A stretch of DNA of 64,000 bases from Claveliimonas sp034178805 (GTDB lineage: Bacteria; Bacillota; Clostridia; Lachnospirales; Lachnospiraceae), in the NCBI RefSeq assembly GCF_050314255.1, contig NZ_JBNPMZ010000015.1, positions 9,588 to 73,587 of the forward strand, written 5' to 3'. The notes below the pieces were generated by a model. That model saw nothing but the letters and a program-made list of their open reading frames with translations. It was not told where the DNA came from and made no database searches. The stretch's first letter is position 1. Each line of letters starts with the position of its first letter. The translations under genes and the position numbers were made by a program. Below, piece by piece: positions 57,000 through 64,000 of this stretch.

Positions 57000-57029
57000 T
57001 TGACCGTTCCATTCCTTATGAGATATAAT
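57000..57029 (+). promoter_or_regulatory. Promoter of the transaldolase-transketolase operon
   Basis: TTGACC and a perfect TATAAT separated by 18 bp. The stretch before it (56825-56995) is very A/T-rich with repeated TTATTAATAAA blocks and has no gene. Confidence 0.65.
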
Positions 57030-57080
57030 TTCATCAGATAGAAAAACGAAAGTATCGCACATTTCAAGGAGGAAAAAGAG

Positions 57081-57734
57081 ATGAAATTTTTTATCGACAC
57101 AGCAAAGGTTGAGGACATTAAAAAAGCAAATGACATGGGAGTTATCTGCGGTGTTACAACCAATCCTTCACTGATCGCCAAGGAAGGCCGTGTGTTCGAA
57201 GAAGTTATCGCAGAGATTGCTTCTATTGTAGACGGACCAATCAGCGGAGAGGTAAAAGCTACGACTGTTGATGCAGAAGGAATGATCAGAGAAGGCCGTG
57301 AGATTGCAAAGATTCACCCGAATATGGTGGTAAAGATTCCGATGACAACGGAAGGTTTAAAAGCATGTAAACAGCTTACATCAGAAGGAATTAAGACAAA
57401 CGTTACCCTGATCTTCACAGCAAATCAGGCACTTCTTGCAGCAAGAGCAGGTGCAACATACGTATCTCCATTCCTGGGACGTCTGGACGATATCTCCGTA
57501 AGAGGTGTGGACTTGATTTCTGAGATTGCACAGATTTTCGATGTTGCAGGTATTGAGACAGAGATTATCGCAGCAAGCGTACGTAATCCAATTCACGTAA
57601 CAGATTGTGCACTTGCAGGAGCTGACATTGCAACTGTACCATATGATGTTATTGAGAAGATGACAAAACACCCGCTGACAGATGCGGGCATCGCAAAATT
57701 CCAGGCAGACTATAAGGCTGTATTTGGAGAATAG
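57081..57734 (+). CDS. fsa: Transaldolase, fructose-6-phosphate aldolase-type (short form)
   Basis: 217 residues, the size of the short TalC/FSA class. MKFFIDTAKVEDIKKANDMG, VCGVTTNPSLIAKEG, catalytic lysine in MVVKIPMTTEGLKACKQL, NVTLIFTANQALLAARAGA and YVSPFLGRLDD. It may act as transaldolase or F6P aldolase; linkage to transketolase favours the pentose phosphate role. First gene of a three-gene operon. Confidence 0.94.
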   Translation: MKFFIDTAKVEDIKKANDMGVICGVTTNPSLIAKEGRVFEEVIAEIASIVDGPISGEVKATTVDAEGMIREGREIAKIHPNMVVKIPMTTEGLKACKQLTSEGIKTNVTLIFTANQALLAARAGATYVSPFLGRLDDISVRGVDLISEIAQIFDVAGIETEIIAASVRNPIHVTDCALAGADIATVPYDVIEKMTKHPLTDAGIAKFQADYKAVFGE

Positions 57735-57746
57735 GAGGCATTTTTC

Positions 57747-58583
57747 ATGAACAAATTAGAATTAATGAAGACTGCGAATGAAATTCGCAAGGGTGCTGTG
57801 ACAGCAGTACACAGTGCCAAATCCGGACATCCGGGCGGATCACTGTCCGCAGCAGACATTTACACTTATCTTTTCTTTGAAGAAATGAACATCGATCCGA
57901 AGGATCCTAAGAAACCGGACAGAGACCGTTTCGTTCTTTCCAAAGGACACACAGCTCCGGGATATTACGCTACTCTGGCAAACAGAGGATTCTTCCCGGT
58001 TGAAGATCTGACTACTCTTCGTAAGGTTGGTTCCTATCTTCAGGGACATCCGGATATGAAGCACATCCCAGGTGTAGATATGTCATCCGGTTCACTGGGA
58101 CAGGGAATCTCTGCAGCAGTTGGTATGGCAGCAGCAGCAAAGATCTATGGAGATGACTATCGTGTATACACACTCCTTGGAGACGGTGAGATTCAGGAAG
58201 GACAGGTTTGGGAGGCAGCTATGCTTGCAGCTCACAGAAAACTGGACAACCTTGTAGTAATCGTAGATAACAACAACCTTCAGATCGACGGTGCGATCGA
58301 TGAAGTAAACTCTCCATATCCGATCGATAAGAAATTTGAGGCATTTAACTTCCATGTAATCAATATTGACGGACATGATTTCGATGCAATCGATGCAGCA
58401 TTCAAAGAGGCAAGAGCTACCAAAGGTCAGCCGACTGCAATCATTGCAAAGACTGTAAAAGGAAAAGGCGTTTCCTTTATGGAGAACCAGGCATCCTGGC
58501 ATGGTTCTGCTCCGAACGACGAGCAGTATGCGGTTGCTATGGCAGATTTAGAGAAAGTAGGTGAAGCATTATGTCAGATGTAA
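57747..58583 (+). CDS. Transketolase, N-terminal subunit
   Basis: 278 residues with the TPP-binding motif LLGDGEIQEGQVWEAAMLAA and DNLVVIVDNNNLQIDGAIDE, preceded by VHSAKSGHPGGSLSAADIYT. This corresponds to the first third of a full-length transketolase; the remaining catalytic part is in the next gene (overlap 13 nt). Split transketolases are usual in clostridia and archaea. Confidence 0.95.
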   Translation: MNKLELMKTANEIRKGAVTAVHSAKSGHPGGSLSAADIYTYLFFEEMNIDPKDPKKPDRDRFVLSKGHTAPGYYATLANRGFFPVEDLTTLRKVGSYLQGHPDMKHIPGVDMSSGSLGQGISAAVGMAAAAKIYGDDYRVYTLLGDGEIQEGQVWEAAMLAAHRKLDNLVVIVDNNNLQIDGAIDEVNSPYPIDKKFEAFNFHVINIDGHDFDAIDAAFKEARATKGQPTAIIAKTVKGKGVSFMENQASWHGSAPNDEQYAVAMADLEKVGEALCQM

Positions 58584-59515
58584 AGAAAATTGCAACAAGA
58601 GAAAGTTATGGTAATGCTTTGGTAGAATTAGGAAAGAAACACGAGGATGTAGTAGTACTGGATGCAGACCTTGCAGCAGCTACTAAGACAGGTGTGTTTA
58701 AAAAAGCGTTCCCGGAACGCCATATCGACTGTGGTATCGCAGAGTGTAACATGATCGGTGTTGCAGCAGGTATTGCATCCACAGGTAAAGTACCATTTGC
58801 AAGCTCCTTCGCTATGTTCGCAGCAGGACGTGCATTTGAGCAGGTACGTAACTCTGTAGGATATCCGAAATTAAATGTTAAGATCGGTGCTACACATGCA
58901 GGTATCTCTGTAGGTGAAGACGGTGCTACCCATCAGTGTAACGAAGATATCGCTCTTATGAGAACAATTCCGGGTATGGTGGTTATCAACCCGTCTGATG
59001 ATGTGGAAGCAAAGGCAGCCGTAGAGGCAGCTTACGAGCATGTAGGACCTGTATATCTCCGTTTCGGAAGACTGGCAGTTCCGGTAATCAATGACAGACC
59101 GGACTACAAGTTCGAGCTTGGAAAAGGTGTTGTATTAAGAGAAGGAAAAGACCTGACCATCATCGCTTCCGGACTTCCGGTAGCAAACTGTCTGGAAGCA
59201 GCAGAGAAACTGGCAGCAGACGGAATCGATGCAAAGGTTGTTAACATCCACACAATTAAACCTCTGGATGAAGAGCTGGTTGTAGCATGTGCAAAAGAGA
59301 CAGGCAAAGTCGTAACAGTAGAAGAGCACTCTGTAATCGGCGGTCTCGGAAGCGCAGTCTGCGATGTGCTGGCTGAGAAAGCACCTACAAAGGTAATGAA
59401 GATTGGTATCAACGATACATTTGGAGAATCCGGACCGGCTGTACAGCTGATCCAGAAATACGGACTGGATGCAGAGAGCATTTACGAGAAAGTAAAAGCA
59501 TTCTGCCAGGCATAA
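58571..59515 (+). CDS. Transketolase, C-terminal subunit
   Basis: 314 residues. Pyrimidine-binding domain with VVLDADLAAATKTGVFKKAF, ERHIDCGIAECNMIGVAAGI (catalytic Glu), FASSFAMFAAGRAFEQVRNS and HAGISVGEDGATHQ, then the transketolase C-terminal domain (DAKVVNIHTIKPLDEELVVA). Forms the active enzyme with the preceding subunit. Ends the operon before a strong terminator. Confidence 0.95.
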   Translation: MSDVKKIATRESYGNALVELGKKHEDVVVLDADLAAATKTGVFKKAFPERHIDCGIAECNMIGVAAGIASTGKVPFASSFAMFAAGRAFEQVRNSVGYPKLNVKIGATHAGISVGEDGATHQCNEDIALMRTIPGMVVINPSDDVEAKAAVEAAYEHVGPVYLRFGRLAVPVINDRPDYKFELGKGVVLREGKDLTIIASGLPVANCLEAAEKLAADGIDAKVVNIHTIKPLDEELVVACAKETGKVVTVEEHSVIGGLGSAVCDVLAEKAPTKVMKIGINDTFGESGPAVQLIQKYGLDAESIYEKVKAFCQA

Positions 59516-59537
59516 GAATGAAATCATAAAAAATAAA

Positions 59538-59592
59538 AAGGCGCGACGGTTATTTTGGGACAGTCCCATTATAGCTGTCGCGCCTTTTTGCT
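59538..59592 (+). terminator. Terminator after the transketolase operon
   Basis: AAGGCGCGAC and GTCGCGCCTT form a stem with an inner TGGGACAGTCCCA palindrome, followed by TTTTGC. Confidence 0.85.
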
Positions 59593-59715
59593 TGCCACCG
59601 CGTCGAAGAAAAAGAAAATTCATCGAAACATTTCAGAGACAAGCCCCACCAATTGCCAAAAAATGCATATTTTATGTGCTATGATAGGCAAAAATATTGG
59701 GTGAGGTGAGAGTAT

Positions 59716-60795
59716 ATGGAAAGACAATTTCCAAAAAACGTAAGGCAGGTAGGCAATGTCAGCGACACACCAAAGATATATGTGGAAGACTATGTGGATA
59801 CATATCTGAATCAGATAAAAGACAAAGCAAAAGAAAAAAGAGCCGGGGCATTTCTGGTCGGCGAATATGTGACCATCAATGAGCAGGAGTGTGTCTATAT
59901 TACCGGAGCATTATGGATGAAAAATCTGAACACAGACAGCACAGAACTACAGATAGAAGATTCTCTCATAGAGGAAGGAAAAAAAGAGTGTGCAGAATTT
60001 TTTGAGGGTAAAAAAATCGTAGGGTGGTATCTGGCTGCTCCGGGCAGACCTGTCGTACTGGACAATAAAATTGTAAATATTCATGAAAAATATTTTTCAG
60101 AGAAAAATAGTGTATTCATTCTGCGAGATTCACTGGAAAACGAAGAAGCATATTTTGCCTATAAGTATCATGAACTGATGCAGATGGGCGGTCATTATGT
60201 GTTTTATGAAAAAAATCCTGCAATGCAGAACTATATGATCAGCAGTCGGCGTAAGATTGGCGTTACACCCAGCGAAATGGTTGAGGATCGAGCTGCAAAG
60301 GATTTTCGTAGTACCGTAAGGGAGCGGATGGAGCTGCAGGAGCAGAGGGCAAATTCCCGTCTGGTTTATGTGACCAGCGTGCTTCTGGTAGTAATTGTAA
60401 TGGCAATTGGTATCTCAACCATGAATAACTATGATAAAATGAATTCTGTTCAAAACTCAATAGAAACACTGTCAGAAACTGTACGCGGCAATGCCGACAG
60501 TAAAAATACAGAAACAGCAGAAGCAGCTGCAGACGAACCCAAAGCAGAAGCGGCAGAAACAGAAGAAAAGGCACCGGAAGAAGAAAAAACATCCGAAGGA
60601 ACCGAACTTCCAACATCCACCATACAGGAAGAACTCAGTGAGCAGGATTATTATATTGTTCAGCGGGGAGACACCCTGGACAAAATAAGCCTGAGACTTT
60701 ATGGAAACACAGAAGAAACAGAAGCAATCTGTAAAATGAATGGTCTATCAGACGGAAATCTCATATTCATCGGACAAAAATTGTTATTACCCTAA
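59716..60795 (+). CDS. Membrane protein with inactive JAMM/MPN-like domain, one TM and C-terminal LysM
   Basis: 359 residues. The N-terminal ~170 residues follow the JAB/MPN fold: RAGAFLVGEYVTINEQECVY, ITGALWMKN, KIVGWYLAAPG, NSVFILRDSL. In active JAMM proteases the central motif is G-W-Y-H-S-H-P-G with a downstream S-x-x-D; here both His are replaced (LAAPG, residues 106-110) and the Ser/Asp pair is absent, so it is a pseudo-enzyme. A membrane helix (about 216-236) separates this cytoplasmic part from a Glu/Ala/Lys-rich linker and a C-terminal LysM (YYIVQRGDTLDKISLRLYGN) that should bind peptidoglycan outside. ATG behind GGGTGAGGTGAGAGTAT. Identification of the N-domain is by eye. Confidence 0.7.
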   Translation: MERQFPKNVRQVGNVSDTPKIYVEDYVDTYLNQIKDKAKEKRAGAFLVGEYVTINEQECVYITGALWMKNLNTDSTELQIEDSLIEEGKKECAEFFEGKKIVGWYLAAPGRPVVLDNKIVNIHEKYFSEKNSVFILRDSLENEEAYFAYKYHELMQMGGHYVFYEKNPAMQNYMISSRRKIGVTPSEMVEDRAAKDFRSTVRERMELQEQRANSRLVYVTSVLLVVIVMAIGISTMNNYDKMNSVQNSIETLSETVRGNADSKNTETAEAAADEPKAEAAETEEKAPEEEKTSEGTELPTSTIQEELSEQDYYIVQRGDTLDKISLRLYGNTEETEAICKMNGLSDGNLIFIGQKLLLP

Positions 60796-60809
60796 AAATG
60801 TGATACAAT
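60781..60809 (+). promoter_or_regulatory. Extended -10 promoter at the head of leader element copy 2
   Basis: TTGTTA and TACAAT are separated by 17 bp, with TGA before TACAAT. It overlaps the last codons of the LysM gene and would drive the next gene with a ~205-nt leader. Confidence 0.55.
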
Positions 60810-60998
60810 GAGCGCATAGCGACGAACGCGTCTTCCGATAGGAAGCCATTGGCTGCTTGCAGACAATTGGATTCCGGGCGGAAGACATGTGAGTGCAACG
60901 GACACCGAGGAATCGAAGATTCCGAGGTGAGCGTTCGGAGCGTAAGAGCGCCGACGAGAGTCGCCTGCTGAAGGGCGATGAGGTGAGCGTTCGGAGCG
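60808..60998 (+). repeat. Dispersed leader element, copy 2
   Basis: GCGCATAGCGACGAACGCGT is followed by the GTCTTCCG/CGGAAGAC-bounded imperfect hairpin (about 60830-60886) found nearly identically, in inverse, at 28640-28724. Behind it stand a GAATCGAAGATTC hairpin, a GGCGACTCTCG-type region and two copies of GAGGTGAGCGTTCGGAGCG (60924 and 60980, 56 bp apart). Lies between the LysM and DUF5711-like genes; no coding potential. Confidence 0.75.
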
Positions 60999-61020
60999 GA
61001 AGACGAAGCGAGGTTAATAC

Positions 61021-62274
61021 ATGAAGAAAAAAGACAAAGAAAACCTGAATGTAATAGAAGATACAGAGGAAATCACAAATATCATTGTAAACAGGGCTCT
61101 CGAGGAGTTCGACGAGGATGATGGAACCATGGAGGAGATTGCGGAGCGGATACGCAAGCACAAACGCCGTTTCAGGATCAAGGTATTACTGATCATTTCA
61201 GCATTTTTATTCGTGTCAATAGGCTCCTTCCTTTTGATTTATCTGCAGACATACACGGAAGTAAGAGTAGTAGATACACGAAAAAGCGGCGATTCCGATA
61301 ATAATAATTATCGACAATTTGCGGATGGTGTACTTAAGTACAGTCGCGACGGAGTGGCCCTTCTCAACCGTAAGGGAGAAGAAGTATGGAACCAGCCTTA
61401 TCAGATAAAAAGCCCGATGGTTGAAATCTATAAAGAATCCGGGGCAATTGCAGATAAAGGCGGCAATGACGTAGTCGTGTTTGATAAAAAAGGCTGGCGC
61501 GGAGAGATACATACGGATTACCCCATCGAAAAAATAGCTGTGTCGGCCCGCGGAATCGTAAGCATGATCCTGAAAAATGAGAATTCTCCCAAGATTGTCT
61601 GCTATGATGCGGCGGGCAACCTTCTGGTAGAGTTAAAGACATCTTTTACCGGGACAGGTTATCCCATGGATCTCGGCATTTCAGAAGATGGAAAGCTACT
61701 TCTTGTGACATATATGTGTGTGCAGGATGGTGTGGTAACCAGCAAGATCAATTACTACAATTTTGACGGGGAAAAAGAAACCAGTAAAGATTATGAAGTA
61801 TTGGAAGAAATCTACAAAGATATGATAGCACCTACGGCATTTTTCCTAAATGATTCCGTATCGGTGGTGGCAGGAAGTAATAAGCTGCTATTCTATAAAG
61901 GAAAAGAAACACCGGTGCTTGCGCAGACGGTAACGTTGAATAAGCAGATAAAAAGCGTATTCCACAGCAACCGGTATGTAGGTCTTGTCCTGAAAAATGA
62001 AGGAAAAGCAGGCTATGAGCTTTGTCTTTATAATGCGTCAGGCAAAAAATTGATGTCTCAGGATTTTACAGGGGATTATTCCAATATAAAAATAGACGGA
62101 AGTCAGGTGATTCTCTATGATGGAAAGAAATGCAGTATATTTTCCAGAACGGGAATACACAAATTTGAGGGTGAGATGAGCCATAATATATTGGAAATCT
62201 TCCCGATGGCGGGAGTAAACAAATACATTGTGATGAATGCAAATGGAATGGAAGTTGTTCGTTTGGTAAAATAG
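61021..62274 (+). CDS. DUF5711-like membrane-anchored beta-propeller protein
   Basis: 417 residues. An acidic cytoplasmic N-terminus (1-50) with a basic stretch RIRKHKRRFRIK, one membrane helix (about 54-76, LLIISAFLFVSIGSFLLIYL), then an external domain of repeated blades (FADGVLKYSRDGVALLNRKG, DKGGNDVVVFDKKGW, DLGISEDGKLLLVTYMCVQD, VVAGSNKLLFYKGKE) resembling a PQQ/WD-like propeller. It matches the DUF5711 proteins known to me only as conserved unknowns in Lachnospiraceae and relatives. Directly upstream of a CvpA-like gene (8-nt gap). Role unknown. Confidence 0.75.
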   Translation: MKKKDKENLNVIEDTEEITNIIVNRALEEFDEDDGTMEEIAERIRKHKRRFRIKVLLIISAFLFVSIGSFLLIYLQTYTEVRVVDTRKSGDSDNNNYRQFADGVLKYSRDGVALLNRKGEEVWNQPYQIKSPMVEIYKESGAIADKGGNDVVVFDKKGWRGEIHTDYPIEKIAVSARGIVSMILKNENSPKIVCYDAAGNLLVELKTSFTGTGYPMDLGISEDGKLLLVTYMCVQDGVVTSKINYYNFDGEKETSKDYEVLEEIYKDMIAPTAFFLNDSVSVVAGSNKLLFYKGKETPVLAQTVTLNKQIKSVFHSNRYVGLVLKNEGKAGYELCLYNASGKKLMSQDFTGDYSNIKIDGSQVILYDGKKCSIFSRTGIHKFEGEMSHNILEIFPMAGVNKYIVMNANGMEVVRLVK

Positions 62275-62282
62275 GAGGACAT

Positions 62283-63200
62283 ATGAACTGGTTGTTAATT
62301 ACAGTAGGGGGCATTTTTCTGATTAGTATCATAGTGGGGATATGCAGAGGAGCTATAAAAATCACAGTATCTCTGGCTGCTACATTGCTGACCTTTGTAC
62401 TTGTTTACTTTTTGACACCCTATGTGGCAGATGGTATCACTTCAATGACGCCCATTGGAGAAATGATCGAGAAACAGGTGGTAAAAGCAATGTCGGCACA
62501 TGCTTCGGTAGCTGCAGATGAGCAGTTGGAATCTGCGGGAGTTAACGCCGACACCGTCCGCAGTGCCCTGGCAGCAGCAGGAATTACGGAAGAAGAGTTG
62601 AATGCCCTTGGAATAACAATTGAAGATATCACGGAGGGCAGAGTGACCGGTGACGATCTGGCTCAGTATGGAATATCCAGTAATCTGCTGAAAGGTCTGA
62701 ATGCCAGTGGTAAAAAAATAGTAGAAAGCATGGATGGTGTGGAGATTCCGCGGGATGTCCAGATAGCCGCTATCCAGAATGCAGATATGCCGGATGTTTT
62801 CAAAAACTTACTTCTGGTAAATAATAACGAAGAAATATATCAGAGGCTGGGGGCGGATGGGTTCGTTTCTTACGTAGCGAAATATCTGACCAAACTGATT
62901 ATAAATCTGGTTGCATTCTTATTAACACTTGTTGTTGTGACGGTCATACTTCGCGCTATCATCTTTGCACTGGACATTATATCAAATCTTCCGGTGCTGG
63001 GATTTGTGAACCGTCTTGCGGGAGGTGCATTGGGAGCTGTCGGTGCATTAATTATCGTGTGGATACTTTTCCTGATTGTCACGATGCTCTACACCACAAA
63101 TATTGGAAAAGAAATATTTGCAATGATTCAGGAAGAACCTATATTGACTATAATATATGAAAATAATCCTATTCTTAAATTAGCTACAATTTTTCGATAA
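62283..63200 (+). CDS. CvpA-family membrane protein
   Basis: 305 residues from the ATG behind AGGAGGACAT. N-terminal helices (MNWLLITVGGIFLISIIVGI, KITVSLAATLLTFVLVYFLT), a ~120-residue hydrophilic region, and C-terminal helices (INLVAFLLTLVVVTVILRAI, LGAVGALIIVWILFLIVTML) with NRLAGGALGAVGALI typical of CvpA. CvpA homologues are linked with colicin V production and envelope homeostasis; longer Clostridial forms like this are poorly studied. Last gene before the rRNA operon. Confidence 0.8.
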   Translation: MNWLLITVGGIFLISIIVGICRGAIKITVSLAATLLTFVLVYFLTPYVADGITSMTPIGEMIEKQVVKAMSAHASVAADEQLESAGVNADTVRSALAAAGITEEELNALGITIEDITEGRVTGDDLAQYGISSNLLKGLNASGKKIVESMDGVEIPRDVQIAAIQNADMPDVFKNLLLVNNNEEIYQRLGADGFVSYVAKYLTKLIINLVAFLLTLVVVTVILRAIIFALDIISNLPVLGFVNRLAGGALGAVGALIIVWILFLIVTMLYTTNIGKEIFAMIQEEPILTIIYENNPILKLATIFR

Positions 63201-63215
63201 ACTTTAAAATAAACG

Positions 63216-63244
63216 TTGACAAATAAAAAACACGGTGGTATTAT
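63216..63244 (+). promoter_or_regulatory. rRNA promoter P1
   Basis: Perfect TTGACA, 17-bp spacer, TATTAT; followed by AATTAAAGCTGTCGCATGGA-like sequence at the start site. Confidence 0.75.
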
Positions 63245-63330
63245 ATTAAAGCTGTCGCATGGAGGCAACAAAGTCAGGCAAGATTTGATATGCGGCGGCG
63301 CAATTTCTTGAAAATAGATGAAAAAAGTTG

Positions 63331-63359
63331 TTGACAAATATCGACAAACATGATAATCT
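63331..63359 (+). promoter_or_regulatory. rRNA promoter P2
   Basis: Perfect TTGACA and extended TGATAATCT with a 17-bp spacer; followed by AAGTTGTCGCTTGGA. The spacer includes TATCGACAAAC, whose complement GTTTGTCGATA resembles a Spo0A box. Confidence 0.65.
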
Positions 63360-63427
63360 ATAGAAGTTGTCGCTTGGACATTGATTTGTTGCAAGAGATA
63401 AACGGAGAAAAGAAATTAAAAAAGATG

Positions 63428-63456
63428 TTGACAAACGATGGAAGATATGATAGTAT
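63428..63456 (+). promoter_or_regulatory. rRNA promoter P3
   Basis: Perfect TTGACA, 17-bp spacer, extended TGATAGTAT; followed by TTAAAGCTGTCGCTTGAA. Confidence 0.75.
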
Positions 63457-63480
63457 ATTAAAGCTGTCGCTTGAACGACA

Positions 63481-63861
63481 ACACAAAGAACCTTGATAAC
63501 TGAACAATAGACAACGACCCTGAAGATTTCCCAGATATAGTTCTGACAGCGTACGAAGTACGCCAGGGGCAATACGAAAGAACCTGTCAGGCTTGCCTGT
63601 AAAGGTGCTTGAGGATTGGGCTGTGATGCACTTTGTGCATTGGCAGAACGAACGGGAGCGAACAAACTTGTTTGTGAGCTTCTCATATCTGTAAAGAGAA
63701 AAATTCAGAACGAGACATTTTAAGATGTCGACCTAAAAACAGTAATAACGGGATAGGAAAGCTAGTAGTTTTCCTGACTGTGATTAAACGAAAATGAAGT
63801 TCCATCGGCGATGCCGAGGAACGATTAATTTGCTAAGCATCAAAGATACAAAGCAAATTAT
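63481..63861 (+). other. rRNA operon leader
   Basis: Transcribed, non-coding stretch between P3 and 16S rRNA. It starts with GAACCTTGATAACTGAACA, a sequence common in clostridial rRNA leaders, and includes hairpins such as GCGTACGAAGTACGC and GTTCC..CGGC/GCCG..GGAAC (63799-63822). It should carry antitermination and processing signals; no gene seen. Confidence 0.7.

Positions 63862-64000
<139 letters not shown>

Overview
The window reads as chromosomal DNA from a spore-forming, anaerobic member of the Clostridia, most likely family Lachnospiraceae. The evidence is the four-subunit pyruvate:ferredoxin oxidoreductase, the GlgC/GlgD pair, the sporulation genes (spoVG, yabP, yabQ, spoIIE, a CotS-like gene, a lone Spo0A DNA-binding domain), the type 3 ProS under a T-box, split transketolase, the Firmicutes-type gene cluster hup-rqcP-yabP-yabQ-divIC-spoIIE-tilS-hpt-ftsH, and the first ~139 nt of a 16S rRNA gene at the right edge. 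No phage, plasmid, CRISPR array or intact transposon is visible; this is mainly core genome with structured intergenic DNA.

Layout. 1-500: thiC (leftward, cut by the window edge) under a TPP riboswitch. 544-3690: porGDAB. 3.9-8.2 kb: a stand-alone Spo0A C-terminal domain gene with tandem 0A boxes, a half-length degenerate GH25-like protein, and a two-component system with a very large sensor kinase. 8.2-11.9 kb: a methyltransferase and a large exported protein of unknown function. 11.9-15.5 kb (mostly leftward): queT behind a probable preQ1-I riboswitch, a 52-bp-period repeat array, a MtaA/CmuA-type protein, YmaF and a GNAT acetyltransferase. 15.6-18.9 kb: TPP-riboswitch thiM-thiE-HAD-thiD. 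19-25 kb: asnS, a VanR/VanS-like pair, then an SbcD-like/YhaN-like nuclease-ATPase pair. 25-30 kb (leftward): murC, then dnaD-like, dnaC-like and prs. 30.4-33.1 kb: glgC-glgD-spoVG. 33.2-34.6 kb: second 52-bp-period array, an RluA-type synthase and a small inverted-repeat element. 34.6-41.8 kb: cation antiporter, proline T-box-proS-cca, CotS-like gene, phosphoglucomutase. 41.8-51 kb: the division/sporulation/tRNA cluster and a GH13 enzyme. 51-56.8 kb: map (leftward), pfk, dnaX-ybaB-recR, LacI-type regulator. 57-59.6 kb: transaldolase plus split transketolase. 59.7-63.2 kb: three membrane/envelope genes (pseudo-JAMM-TM-LysM, DUF5711-like, CvpA-like). 63.2-64 kb: three tandem rRNA promoters, leader and 16S start.

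Functionally, the window combines central carbon and energy metabolism (POR, PFK, PGM, glycogen synthesis, non-oxidative pentose phosphate steps, PRPP synthesis), cofactor supply (thiamine, queuosine precursor uptake; thiamine diphosphate is the cofactor of POR and transketolase), translation and replication housekeeping, and sporulation. The most unusual material is (i) catalytically stripped proteins (pseudo-JAMM/LysM, GH25-like, C39-like), (ii) two unrelated intergenic arrays with the same exact 52-bp period and hairpin-forming units, and (iii) a promoter-plus-structured-leader element present in two copies in front of unrelated genes.
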